Positions 7,301 to 16,831 of a stretch of DNA of 33,023 nt are shown piece by piece. The translations under genes and the position numbers were made by a program. The stretch is taken from assembly GCA_030606265.1 (NCBI GenBank), contig JAUWGT010000007.1, positions 1 through 33,023 on the forward strand, read 5' to 3'. The DNA is from Candidatus Stahliibacteriota bacterium. GTDB taxonomy: Bacteria; Hydrothermota; Tepidihabitantia; SM23-42. Every line of letters begins with the position of its first letter. Position 1 is the first letter of the stretch. The notes under the pieces were generated by a model. That model made no database searches. It was not told the DNA's origin and was given only the letters and a program-made list of their open reading frames with translations.

Positions 7301-9936
7301 ATTTAAGTATTATGCCTATCAAAGACGACAAAAAAGATTTATCTGACAACGAGAGTCAGTATACTAAAGAGCTGAAAGCGCAAGTCAAACAATGTGCTGA
7401 AGATCTTAAGAGATCAAAAGAGCTTTTAGGGCAGGAAGCACAAGAGCGTAAACTTACGGAGCAAGCCTTAAGGACTGCAGAGCAGGAAAAAACTGCTATA
7501 CTTGATAGTATGGCTGAGCACGTGATCTTTCACGATAAGAATATGAAAATCGTGTGGGCAAATCGAGCCGCTGCTAAATCGGTCGGTATGACAACCGAAG
7601 AATTGGTTGGCATGAATTGCTATGAAGTCTGGCAAAAAAGAGATACAATATGTGAAGGATGTCCAGTTATTAAAGCCCTGGAAACCGGTATACCCCATGA
7701 GAACGAAATGACGACACCGGATGGTCGATCTTGGTTCTTACATGGCTATCCAGTGAAGGATGACAAAGGCAAAGTCATCGGTGCAGTTGAAGTGGCCATG
7801 GATTTGACCGTTCTCAAACAAGCTGAACAAGCCTTGAGAGAATCAGAAAGAAAAATAAGAACGGTTTTTGATTCTACGAATGATGCGATCATTATTTATG
7901 ATCTGAAAGGGCATATCCTGGAAGTCAATAAAACAGCGTGCGATCGGCTTGGTTACACGCGCGATGAATTTTTGAACATGACCGCAATGAATATAGCTTC
8001 GCCGGTGTATGCAAAGCTGGTCTTAAAGCGGATTGAGGAGTTAAAGGCAAAAAAGCAGCACTTTTTTGAGACTGCCCATGTGACAAAAGACGGCAAAATT
8101 ATCCCGGTTGAATTAAGCAGCCGGGTCATTGAATTTGATGGCAAACCCGCGATCCTTAATGTCGCCAGAGATATGACTCAACGTAAGCGCGCTGAAGTTG
8201 CACGGCAAGAAAGTGAAGAGATATACAGAACTCTGGTCGAGACACTACCTGAAGCGATTATCATCAGCGATTTAGAAGGGAAGATAATTCACCTATCAAA
8301 CCAGACCCTTGAACTGACCGGGTATGCTAAGGAAGATGATATTATTGGAAAAGATGCTTTTGATTTCATCCACCCTGATGACCAGCACAAGGCGCAAGAG
8401 AATTTGCGGAAAACACTTGAACAAGGTCATATTGAGGCTGAATACCGACTATTGAAACCAGACGGCACCTACTACATAGGTGAGTTTAACGCCGCCGTGA
8501 TCAAGGATGCCCAAGGTAAACCAAGAGCATTCCTTGCTTCAATCCGGGATATTTCAAAGAAGAAAAAGGTAGAAGAAGCTCTAAAGCAAAGTGAAATTCG
8601 TTACAAGTCACTTTTTGAACGAAGTCTATTATGTATTTATATACATGATTTTGAAGGCAGGTTTCTTGATGCTAATAATGCCGCGCTAGATATGTTGGGG
8701 TACAACCGTGAAGAGATACCCAATATCAATCTCGCAACATTGCTTGATGCTGACCAATTATCCAAAGCGTACCGTATGATTGAAGAAATCAAGAATATCG
8801 GGTCTCAGAAGGAAGGGGTTGAATATAGGTTGTTGCGCAAAGATGGCGATTTTGTCTGGGTCGAGGCTGAGGGTACACTATTACATAAAGATGGTAAGCC
8901 TTTTGCCATACAAGGAATTGCGCGTGACATCACAAAACGCGTCATTACCCTTGAGGCACTGCGTCAAAGTGAACAGAAATACAAAACACTTACAGAAAAT
9001 GTGAATGTCGGTATCTACAGAAACACAATTGGTCCGACCGGTGAATTCATTGAAGCGAATCCAGCGATTGTGAAGATGTTCGGCCACGAAAGCAGGGATG
9101 CATTTCTGGCCATTGATGTGGCAGATCTGTACCAGAACCCTGATGACCGAAAGAAGTTCAATGAAAAAATGCTCGTTCACGGATATGTCAATGATGAAAT
9201 CCTGCTATTGAAAAGAATAAATGGATCGCCTTTCTTTGCTTCTGTTTCGGCCGTTGCGGTCAAGGATGAACAGGGTAATGTTCAGTACTATGACGGTATG
9301 ATAGAGGACATTACCGAGCGTATACAAGCTGAACAGGAATTAAAAAAGAGTTATCAGAAGTTGAAGGACGTACTCAATGGTACAGTAAACGCGCTTGCTT
9401 CGACAAGCGAAAAAAGAGATCCCTATACGTTTGGTCATCAGCATAGAGTTAGGCAACTTGCCTTTGCTGTTGCTGAGGAGATGAGGCTCGCGCCTGACCA
9501 GATCGACGGCATCAGAGTTGCTTCTATTGTCCATGATATAGGCAAGATCCATGTCCCTGCGGAGATACTGAATAAACCAGTTTCATTGAGTGATATTGAG
9601 ATGGCTTTAGTAAAAACCCATTGTCAAGCTGGCTACGAAATTCTGAAAACCATAGAGTTCCCCTGGGATGTTGCTGAAATGGTGCTCCAACATCATGAAC
9701 GGATCAATGGCTCTGGGTATCCGCGTGGATTAACCGGCGATAAAATGCTTTTGGAATCAAAAATACTCGCCGTTGCCGATGTTGTTGAAGCCATGGTTTC
9801 GCATCGTCCTTATCGAGCAGCACATAGTATAGATAAGGCATTGGAAGAGATCTCAAGAAATCGGGGTGTACTTTTTGATACGCGGGTTGTGGATGCCTGC
9901 TTGAGACTTTTTGGCCGAGGTTTTCAATTTGAATAA
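7297..9936 (+). CDS. Multi-PAS (about five) HD-GYP domain protein, probable c-di-GMP phosphodiesterase
   Basis: Repeated PAS units plus C-terminal HDIGKIHVPAEIL ... HHERINGSGYPRGL. Track start is TTG; ATG at 7312 (MPIKDDKKD) is an alternative. Confidence 0.9.
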   Translation: MNLSIMPIKDDKKDLSDNESQYTKELKAQVKQCAEDLKRSKELLGQEAQERKLTEQALRTAEQEKTAILDSMAEHVIFHDKNMKIVWANRAAAKSVGMTTEELVGMNCYEVWQKRDTICEGCPVIKALETGIPHENEMTTPDGRSWFLHGYPVKDDKGKVIGAVEVAMDLTVLKQAEQALRESERKIRTVFDSTNDAIIIYDLKGHILEVNKTACDRLGYTRDEFLNMTAMNIASPVYAKLVLKRIEELKAKKQHFFETAHVTKDGKIIPVELSSRVIEFDGKPAILNVARDMTQRKRAEVARQESEEIYRTLVETLPEAIIISDLEGKIIHLSNQTLELTGYAKEDDIIGKDAFDFIHPDDQHKAQENLRKTLEQGHIEAEYRLLKPDGTYYIGEFNAAVIKDAQGKPRAFLASIRDISKKKKVEEALKQSEIRYKSLFERSLLCIYIHDFEGRFLDANNAALDMLGYNREEIPNINLATLLDADQLSKAYRMIEEIKNIGSQKEGVEYRLLRKDGDFVWVEAEGTLLHKDGKPFAIQGIARDITKRVITLEALRQSEQKYKTLTENVNVGIYRNTIGPTGEFIEANPAIVKMFGHESRDAFLAIDVADLYQNPDDRKKFNEKMLVHGYVNDEILLLKRINGSPFFASVSAVAVKDEQGNVQYYDGMIEDITERIQAEQELKKSYQKLKDVLNGTVNALASTSEKRDPYTFGHQHRVRQLAFAVAEEMRLAPDQIDGIRVASIVHDIGKIHVPAEILNKPVSLSDIEMALVKTHCQAGYEILKTIEFPWDVAEMVLQHHERINGSGYPRGLTGDKMLLESKILAVADVVEAMVSHRPYRAAHSIDKALEEISRNRGVLFDTRVVDACLRLFGRGFQFE

Positions 9937-9972
9937 GTTACAGAAGATGGTGTGTCAACTATGACATAACCA

Positions 9973-11013
9973 ATGAAAGAAACAAAGGTCAGAAAAAGAG
10001 ATGTTCCAGACTACACCATAGACCAATCAATCTACACTCAGTTTGACCAAAGAAAAACAGTATTTGGGCGTATCCTTTATGACAAGGCGGCACCGTTTTA
10101 TAAGAAGGATATGTATGAGAAGTCGGCGGAGATCATTGACCGTGACCAAAAGGGGTATTCACGGATTTTATTTGCTCGTACGCTGGCAGGATGGAGCGTA
10201 TATGATTACTTTCACGGAGCATTTTCATGGAAGCAATTACACGACCCGAATAATATCATGTCCAAACCAGAGTTGGGTAAGTACCGGATCGCTGATAAAA
10301 ATGGGATGAGCAAACAGATTAAAAAGATTGCACGTATGTACGGTGCTACCCGAGTCGGAATATGCCGCTTGAATAAACGATGGTTATACTCCCGTGATAT
10401 GCAGGGGAATAAGGTCACTATCCCTGATGAATACGAGTATGCTATCGTCATGGCTATTGCCATGGATGAAAAAGCGATTGCCAAAAGTCCATCTTTTATT
10501 GCATGTGCGGAGACCGCATTGGGCTACTCGCGCATGGCATTCTGTATCGCATGTCTGGCTGAATTCATAAGACAGCTTGGTTACCAGGCAATCCCAATGG
10601 GTAATGATACTGGTTTGAGCATACCATTAGCCATTGATGCTGGATTGGGTGAATTAGGCAGGCTGGGGCTTTTGATTACTCCAGAATATGGTCCTTGTGT
10701 GCGGTTGTGCAAGGTGATAACAGATATGCCGCTGGTACCGGATAAACCTATTTGCTTCGGTGTTACGGATTTTTGCAAGCAGTGCAATCGCTGCGTTGAG
10801 GCCTGCGAGGCAGATGCTATACAGACAAAAATAGAACCATCATTTGATGTGGCATGTCCCTCGAACAATAAGGGTATTTTGTACTGGGCAGTTGACCATG
10901 ACAAATGCTATCAATTCTGGATTGATAATGGAGGTGATTGTTCTAACTGTATCGCAGTATGTCCATTTGATCGGCGCAAGGGAACAACTTTCCCTAATAA
11001 ACAGGGATCATGA
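9973..11013 (+). CDS. Reductive dehalogenase (RdhA)-like 4Fe-4S protein without Tat signal
   Basis: GNDTGLSIPLAIDAGLGELGRLGLLITPEYGPCVRLCKVITDMPL; CKQCNRCVEACEADAI; CYQFWIDNGGDCSNCIAVCPFDR. Confidence 0.82.
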   Translation: MKETKVRKRDVPDYTIDQSIYTQFDQRKTVFGRILYDKAAPFYKKDMYEKSAEIIDRDQKGYSRILFARTLAGWSVYDYFHGAFSWKQLHDPNNIMSKPELGKYRIADKNGMSKQIKKIARMYGATRVGICRLNKRWLYSRDMQGNKVTIPDEYEYAIVMAIAMDEKAIAKSPSFIACAETALGYSRMAFCIACLAEFIRQLGYQAIPMGNDTGLSIPLAIDAGLGELGRLGLLITPEYGPCVRLCKVITDMPLVPDKPICFGVTDFCKQCNRCVEACEADAIQTKIEPSFDVACPSNNKGILYWAVDHDKCYQFWIDNGGDCSNCIAVCPFDRRKGTTFPNKQGS

Positions 11014-11969
11014 ACTTACCAGTGTTCTGGATCGTCATATTTGTTGTTAGTCTTTGCGTTTTGATCCGAGCTGCAGACTATTTTACGGGCGCTGCTGAAA
11101 GGATAGGCTTGTCCTTTGGTATCCCTGATTTTATTGTTGGTGTTACCATCATAGCTATAGGAACTTCTTTACCAGAGATTATATCATCTATTTTTGCAGT
11201 GCTAAGAAACTCTTCAGAAATAGTGATCGGAAATGTGATTGGTTCGAATATAACAAACATATTTCTGGTTGTTGGTATCACTGCAATAATTGGTAAAAAA
11301 TTGAAGATCACTTATGAACTTATTCACGTTGATTTACCTTTACTAATGGGTTCTGCACTTTTCTTGACCCTAACTATATGGGACGGTAAATTCACTTTGT
11401 TCGAAGCACTTCTGTGTCTTGCAGGTGTTGTTGTTTATTTGCTCCATGCAGTAACCAGTGAGAGGCAGTACCTAGATAGTGAAAAGAAGGCAACTTTCAA
11501 GAAAGAAAGGCAAAGAGAAAAAATTGGTTGGAGGACATTTCTTGTTTTTATTATAAGTGCTCTTTTTATCTGTCTTGGTGGACGATACACGATCGAAGCG
11601 GTCATTAGATTGTCAGTAATATTGAACATCGGCAAGGAAATAATCGCAGCCAGCGCAGTTGCATTCGGGACATCATTACCTGAACTCGTGGTGAGTATTA
11701 CTGCTGCAAAAAAAGGAAAGCCTGAGATTGCTATAGGAAATGTGCTTGGGTCAAATATATTCAATGCTCTGGCTGTAATGGGGATACCTGCTTTAATGGG
11801 AACTTTGATTATACCACAAAATATACTTACGTTTGGTCTACCGATTATGCTGATTGCATCATTACTCTTCTTTTTTATGGCTCAGGATAAGGAGATCACC
11901 CAATGGGAAGGTTGGTTACTCCTTATATTCTACGTTTTCTATATTAGCGGTTTATTCAAGATAAACTAA
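11010..11969 (+). CDS. Sodium/calcium exchanger family protein (CaCA, YrbG-like)
   Basis: Two alpha repeats: GTSLPEIISS/GNVIGSNITNIF and GTSLPELVVS/GNVLGSNIFNAL. Confidence 0.92.
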   Translation: MNLPVFWIVIFVVSLCVLIRAADYFTGAAERIGLSFGIPDFIVGVTIIAIGTSLPEIISSIFAVLRNSSEIVIGNVIGSNITNIFLVVGITAIIGKKLKITYELIHVDLPLLMGSALFLTLTIWDGKFTLFEALLCLAGVVVYLLHAVTSERQYLDSEKKATFKKERQREKIGWRTFLVFIISALFICLGGRYTIEAVIRLSVILNIGKEIIAASAVAFGTSLPELVVSITAAKKGKPEIAIGNVLGSNIFNALAVMGIPALMGTLIIPQNILTFGLPIMLIASLLFFFMAQDKEITQWEGWLLLIFYVFYISGLFKIN

Positions 11970-12012
11970 AAAAATGCCGTCAGAAAACGTTGCTGATAGC
12001 GTTATTACAGCA

Positions 12013-12040
12013 TTGACTTTCAAGCTTACCGCGGTATAAT
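12013..12040 (+). promoter_or_regulatory. Promoter of queF, leaderless layout
   Basis: TTGACT-16-TATAAT, 5 nt to ATG 12046. Confidence 0.75.
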
Positions 12041-12045
12041 TCCCC

Positions 12046-12438
12046 ATGGTCAAATACACAAAACAACATGCCAGAGCAGGTTTGAAAGCCAAGTTGCCAA
12101 AATTGCAGGTTTTGCCAAATCAATTCAAAAGCTATAAGATTACAATTGCCATACCTGAATATACATCATTGTGCCCGAAAACAGGGTTGCCTGATGCCGG
12201 TTTGATCACGATTGAATATGAACCAAGCAAGTATTTTGTAGAATTGAAGTCATTGAAACTGTATATTTTAGCCTATCGAAACCTTGGCATTTTCTATGAG
12301 AATGCAGTCAACCGGATCCTAAAGGACTTTGTTAAGGTGGTACAACCACATTGGATGATTGTACGCGGTGCATTTAATACGCGTGGTGGTATGACTTCAG
12401 TCATCGAAGCCAAATACGGCAAGCCCAGAAAAAGCTAA
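12046..12438 (+). CDS. queF: NADPH-dependent 7-cyano-7-deazaguanine reductase
   Basis: EYTSLCPKTGLPD (catalytic Cys), VELKSLKLYILAYRN, FNTRGGM; unimodular QueF. Confidence 0.92.
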   Translation: MVKYTKQHARAGLKAKLPKLQVLPNQFKSYKITIAIPEYTSLCPKTGLPDAGLITIEYEPSKYFVELKSLKLYILAYRNLGIFYENAVNRILKDFVKVVQPHWMIVRGAFNTRGGMTSVIEAKYGKPRKS

Positions 12439-12564
12439 TCGCGTTTTTGAGGGAATATCCTCTCAAGAAACATGTAGTAGTAGATAGTGGCGTTGAAACA
12501 ACATAATCGTTTGTTGAGTTCAGGACCCCACGTTTTTTCTTACATGAAAGAAAGGAGGCAAATC

Positions 12565-13716
12565 ATGGTTAGAAGGATTGGTGGTTTATTGAGCATTATG
12601 GTCATTGGCTTTTGCCTTGTAGGGTGTCTTGGGATTAGTGGTTCTGAGAATATCAATGACATCATGACCCTACTTAAGGCAAAGGTTGGAGAAGAGGTTA
12701 TAATGGCGCATATCGCAGATAAAGGTATGAGTTTTGATCTGTCAACCCGGGACATCGTTAAACTCAAGAAAGCTGGTGCGAGTGACGGTCTACTCTCATA
12801 TATGATCGGTAAAGCCACTGGCGATTTCCCTTTTGAGCTTGGTGAAGAATTTATGGTCCACAGTCCTGCAGTCTACGAGCACCTTGCCATTTACCCGGTT
12901 TTCAGGAAGACATCATTAGAAATAGGCGATTACATAACTTTGGATAAAGCGCAAAGGAATAAAGTCGTGATCATTTCTGAATTGTCGAGCGCATCAGTAC
13001 CAACCGTATTGATAAAGAATACCGGGATTAAAGCAATCTTCGTTATGGCAGGTGAGATAATCATCGGTGGCAAACAGGATAGAATGGTCTCATTCGATAT
13101 TCTTATCCCCGGTGGCAAGGAAGTAAAAGTCGAGGTCAGATGTGTGGAACACGGCAGGTGGCACGGCAAATCGGTTGAGTTCTCATCCGGCGGCGCCCTG
13201 GGTTCTAAAGGTGTCAGGACTGCTCTTCAATTTAAAGAACAACATGATGTATGGGATGAGGTAAGCAAGAAATGCGCTGAGATCGATGTCGCGTCGCAGA
13301 GTGGTACATACGGGGCTATCCTCTCGAGCGAAGAGGTAGAGAAAAGGAGCAAACCATTCCTTGATGCGATGAAACAAGTTCTGACAGATAATGGTACGGT
13401 TGGTTTGATTATGGCGCTGAATGGCGAAGTTGTATGCGTTGATATCTTTGCAAATCCAAAATTCTTTGTTGAAGTCAAAGAGAAACTACTGAAAGCATAT
13501 GTGCTTGATGCGATAAGCAGCGAAGAAACAAGCACAAAACTTGCCGGTAAACAAGAAATCCTTGATTTTTTCAATGAACTTAAAAATGCGAAGACTGCCG
13601 AACTCAAGAAATACGATGCAAACTGTAATACCGAGCTGGAATCTGATGTGCTTATCGGTAACGAGTCGCGCGATAAAGATGGAAGATTACAGCATCTTAA
13701 CCTGTACAAGAAATAG
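12565..13716 (+). CDS. Lipoprotein with ARPP-1-like domain
   Basis: Lipobox LVGC in MVRRIGGLLSIMVIGFCLVGCLG; SD GGAGG before ATG 12565; NTGIKAIFVMAGEIIIGGKQDRMVSFDILIPGGKEVKVEVRCVEHGRWHG resembles ARPP-1. Confidence 0.7.
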   Translation: MVRRIGGLLSIMVIGFCLVGCLGISGSENINDIMTLLKAKVGEEVIMAHIADKGMSFDLSTRDIVKLKKAGASDGLLSYMIGKATGDFPFELGEEFMVHSPAVYEHLAIYPVFRKTSLEIGDYITLDKAQRNKVVIISELSSASVPTVLIKNTGIKAIFVMAGEIIIGGKQDRMVSFDILIPGGKEVKVEVRCVEHGRWHGKSVEFSSGGALGSKGVRTALQFKEQHDVWDEVSKKCAEIDVASQSGTYGAILSSEEVEKRSKPFLDAMKQVLTDNGTVGLIMALNGEVVCVDIFANPKFFVEVKEKLLKAYVLDAISSEETSTKLAGKQEILDFFNELKNAKTAELKKYDANCNTELESDVLIGNESRDKDGRLQHLNLYKK

Positions 13717-13748
13717 CAGGGGTTATTGATGATAATAGGCTGCAGAGA

Positions 13749-14057
13749 CTATTGTTGCCAGAGATAGCGCTTTAGGTCGATGCAGCCGTTTTCATCAAGA
13801 AAAAGACCTTCGTCTTCAAGTAGCTGTTTTTGAAGTTCATAGCCATGTTTGTGCTTGAGCGCAATGCAACCTTTACGGTTAATCACTCTATGCCAGGGCA
13901 GGTTCTCTTTGGACGAAGATGAGTGAAGAATGTAAGCAACCTGGCGCGCACTATGCGGGTTGCCAGCGAGCTTTGCAATCTGTCCATAAGTTGTTACCTG
14001 CCCTTCAGGTATTCTCTTTATAGTATCGACAACTCTATGATAGAATGATTTTGGCAT
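13749..14057 (-). CDS. Alkyltransferase-like protein (ATL, MGMT-like lacking the acceptor Cys)
   Basis: FYHRVVDTIKRIPEGQVTTYGQIAKLAG...PWHRVINRKG: Trp replaces Cys of PCHRV. Start set at ATG 14057; the track's TTG start (14072) overlaps the promoter -10. Confidence 0.85.
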   Translation of the reverse strand: MPKSFYHRVVDTIKRIPEGQVTTYGQIAKLAGNPHSARQVAYILHSSSSKENLPWHRVINRKGCIALKHKHGYELQKQLLEDEGLFLDENGCIDLKRYLWQQ

Positions 14058-14063
14058 CAAACC

Positions 14064-14091
14064 AGTATACAAACTCGCAATATTGTGTCAA
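14064..14091 (-). promoter_or_regulatory. Promoter of ATL gene, leaderless layout
   Basis: TTGACA (14091-14086)-16-TATACT (14069-14064), 6 nt to ATG 14057. Confidence 0.75.
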
Positions 14092-14234
14092 TACAAACCA
14101 AGGAATGAGCAAGGGCACTTACTTATCGAACTTGCCCCGTGAAATACAATGAATTATATATTCAGCTATACCCATTTGTCAATTTCCGTCTGAACTGAGT
14201 CCTCTTTGCTTTTTTCAGATTGCACGATGCACAA

Positions 14235-14345
14235 TGTAGTGGTCGAGCCTGTCTCGAGTTATGTCGAGAGGCTTGCTCGACGATTATCAGTTTGAGCAGA
14301 CCAAGCCTTCGTCCCGAGCTCAGGCCGAGGGGGTCTGCCACTACA
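14235..14345. repeat. Cloverleaf-type intergenic element (outer stem plus two hairpins)
   Basis: Outer TGTAGTGG (14235-14242)/CCACTACA (14338-14345); inner stems GTCGAGC/GCTCGAC (14242-14281) and GCAGACC/GGTCTGC (14296-14338). Confidence 0.65.
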
Positions 14346-14463
14346 AAATCTACGAAACTCCGCATATTTTATTGCAGCAGTAAAAACAGAATTACAAAAA
14401 AGTGGAGAGGAGTCAGGTCAAGAAGCCACTGAGAGCTTGATAATATCATTATTCATCGTTCTC

Positions 14464-14491
14464 TTGACATGAGCAGGAAAAAGAGTTAAAT
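14464..14491 (+). promoter_or_regulatory. Promoter upstream of NTF2-like/GYD genes
   Basis: TTGACA-16-TTAAAT; SD AGGAGA at 14505-14510 before ATG 14515. Confidence 0.6.
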
Positions 14492-14514
14492 TTGTATATA
14501 TCATAGGAGATTGT

Positions 14515-14916
14515 ATGAAAAAAACATTATCCGCATTGATCAGTAGTTATATTATACTGTCATTTGCTATGCTATGCTGGGCTGAAGATTTCAGCTCGCC
14601 CAGAGCAACACTTGAAACATTGTTTCAAGCAATCCGCGATCGTGATAAAGAACTCTGCGCAGCATGCGTTAGTGAAGAGCTACGTCAAGAGATGCTTGAG
14701 AACTGGGATGAATCTGATCTGCCTGATGAATTCGAATATGAAATATTAGAAGAGGAGATCGGTGAATCCGAGGCTGTAGTCAAGATCAAAATGGTTAGCG
14801 ATGAATACGGTGAGGAAGAGGATGAGCTATGGTTGATAAAAGAGGCTGATGGCTGGAAGATCACCATGGATACATACGATGATTATTATGACCAGATGGA
14901 TACTTGTATAAAATAA
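14515..14916 (+). CDS. Secreted NTF2-like (DUF4878-like) protein
   Basis: Signal peptide MKKTLSALISSYIILSFAMLCWA; SPRATLETLFQAIRDRD and LWLIKEADGWKI pattern. Confidence 0.6.
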   Translation: MKKTLSALISSYIILSFAMLCWAEDFSSPRATLETLFQAIRDRDKELCAACVSEELRQEMLENWDESDLPDEFEYEILEEEIGESEAVVKIKMVSDEYGEEEDELWLIKEADGWKITMDTYDDYYDQMDTCIK

Positions 14917-14925
14917 GGAGATAAT

Positions 14926-15222
14926 ATGGCAACATATATACTGGCAACAAAACTTTCACCTGAATTGACCAAAGATGTAAAAAGACGTGCTGAGATAGGT
15001 CGAAAATGGCTTGATAAGGTAAAGAAAAATTGTCCAGAGGTCAAATTTCTTGCCCATTATGCACTCTTGGGCCCATATGATTTTATTGATATCTATGAAG
15101 CGCCTGATGAGCAATCAGCCGCGAAGGTTTCTATGATTAGCTTATCGAGCGGAGCGGTTGCCGCTGAGTCGTGGACTGCAATTCCCTATAAGAACTTTCT
15201 TGAGCTTATTGAAAATCTGTAG
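14926..15222 (+). CDS. GYD-domain protein
   Basis: MATYILATKLSPEL...KFLAHYALLGPYDFIDIYEAPDEQSAAKVSMISLSSGAVAAESWTAIP matches GYD family layout. Confidence 0.8.
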   Translation: MATYILATKLSPELTKDVKRRAEIGRKWLDKVKKNCPEVKFLAHYALLGPYDFIDIYEAPDEQSAAKVSMISLSSGAVAAESWTAIPYKNFLELIENL

Positions 15223-15257
15223 AGTCGGTTCTGATTCAATAAATTGAAGAATAAGGT

Positions 15258-15890
15258 CTATTTTTTCTTGAACAGACCAAAAAGACCACCACCTTCTTTT
15301 TCATCGTTTTTCTTCTCTTCCATCTTTTTAACTGGTTTGAGCGTCTTAGTCTTCTGAACTATCTTAACCAATCCCGAAGAGATCAGGCCATATAGGATGC
15401 GTACGGTTTCGAATTCTGAAACCCTTGCTTTTGACGCAATATCTTTGATTATCCGTGATCCATCAACAAATGACAGAATTTTCCATTCTTCGGGCTTCAG
15501 ATGTATTTTTTCTACACCGGCTTCAGGAACTTCGATAATATTTACCACGACATCAAATGAGGGTATGAGTTTTTGAATTTTAGTCATTTCATCTATTCGA
15601 CGTGCGGCTTCAAGTATTACCTGCTGTATCGGTAGATCAACCGTGCGTTGAAGTGTTTCTTCATTGGGATTGAAGACAAATCTGCCTTTTCTCCAACTTA
15701 GGATTGTATCGATGGCTGCTTCACCTTGAATTGAGTTTGTTTTGGCGTGAATAACTATGCCTTCCTTGAAGTAAACAATTCCAACATCATCTTCAGACTG
15801 AATGCGTAAACCGCCGTCTTTCTGACCGAGTTGGATCAGTTGGAACACATCAGTCAGTTCAAAATCCTCTAAGTTACCTTGTAAAGCCAT
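15258..15890 (-). CDS. PATAN/DUF4388-domain protein
   Basis: ALQGNLEDFELTDVFQLIQLGQKDGGLRIQSEDDVGIVYFKEGIVIHA is the canonical DUF4388 N-terminus. Confidence 0.85.
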   Translation of the reverse strand: MALQGNLEDFELTDVFQLIQLGQKDGGLRIQSEDDVGIVYFKEGIVIHAKTNSIQGEAAIDTILSWRKGRFVFNPNEETLQRTVDLPIQQVILEAARRIDEMTKIQKLIPSFDVVVNIIEVPEAGVEKIHLKPEEWKILSFVDGSRIIKDIASKARVSEFETVRILYGLISSGLVKIVQKTKTLKPVKKMEEKKNDEKEGGGLFGLFKKK

Positions 15891-16831
15891 TACTCTTTGT
15901 AAACACCCATGTTCTGGAATTTACTTATCCTCAGGGGAATGAGTTTATCGATCGGTATCTTGGTTAGTTCATCGAGGTGTTTGATGAGGACATCTTTTAT
16001 ATTTTTTGCAGTTTGCTCTGGATCTAAGTGCGCGCCGCCTACAGGTTCGGGTACGATCTCATCAATGATATTGAATTTCAGCAGATCTGAGGCAGTCATT
16101 TTCAGTGCTTCGGCGGCTTCTTTATTCTTGGAAGAATCACGCCAAAGTATGGCAGCACATCCTTCCGGTGATATTACTGAATAGATGGAATTTTCGAGCA
16201 TGAGAATCCGGTCGCCAACCGCAATTGCCAGGGCACCACCAGAACCACCCTCGCCTAGGATCAAAACAACAAGTGGTACTGGTAAGACAGCGCATTCAAA
16301 CAGATTTGTGGCGATCGCTTCAGCCTGACCGCGTTCTTCAGCATCTGCACCAGGATAAGCACCAGGTGTGTCGACCATGTTTATGATTGGCATCGAGAAT
16401 TTCGCAGCCATTTTCATTATCCGTAAAGCCTTACGATATCCTTCTGGGTGGGGCATACCAAAATTCCGTTTGATTTTTTCCTTGGTGTCCCTTCCTTTTT
16501 GGTGTGCTACGATTGCGACGTTGAACCTATCGAACTTTGCAATGCCTGATACAACTGCCCAGTCGTCACCAAAACGGCGGTCACCATGAAGCTCTATGAA
16601 ATCTTCAGTGATTAAGGGGATGATATCCAAAGGGTAAGGTCTTCTCGGGTGACGAGCAAGTTGGACCCGCTGCCAGCGACTTAAATTCGAGTATATCTTC
16701 TTCTTTAGTCGCTTGGCTTGGGATTCTAGGCGCTTGATTTCTTCATTGACGCCTTTAAGACCCTTTAGCTCTTCGATCTTTTTTTCGAGTTCGATAATCG
16801 GTCTTTCAAAATTTAACCAGATGCCATTCAT
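15890..16831 (-). CDS. accA: Acetyl-CoA carboxylase carboxyltransferase subunit alpha
   Basis: [92 protein letters not shown]. Confidence 0.97.
   Translation of the reverse strand: MNGIWLNFERPIIELEKKIEELKGLKGVNEEIKRLESQAKRLKKKIYSNLSRWQRVQLARHPRRPYPLDIIPLITEDFIELHGDRRFGDDWAVVSGIAKFDRFNVAIVAHQKGRDTKEKIKRNFGMPHPEGYRKALRIMKMAAKFSMPIINMVDTPGAYPGADAEERGQAEAIATNLFECAVLPVPLVVLILGEGGSGGALAIAVGDRILMLENSIYSVISPEGCAAILWRDSSKNKEAAEALKMTASDLLKFNIIDEIVPEPVGGAHLDPEQTAKNIKDVLIKHLDELTKIPIDKLIPLRISKFQNMGVYKE

Noticed and set aside
11970-12045. preQ1 riboswitch upstream of queF
   Set aside because: The promoter -10 ends 5 nt before the ATG, leaving no room for an aptamer in the transcript.
13227-13709. 160-aa minus-strand ORF
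   Set aside because: Ser-rich antisense reading of the ARPP-1-like lipoprotein gene.
14162-14432. Small ORFs across the 14235 element
   Set aside because: They are translations of the inverted-repeat element.
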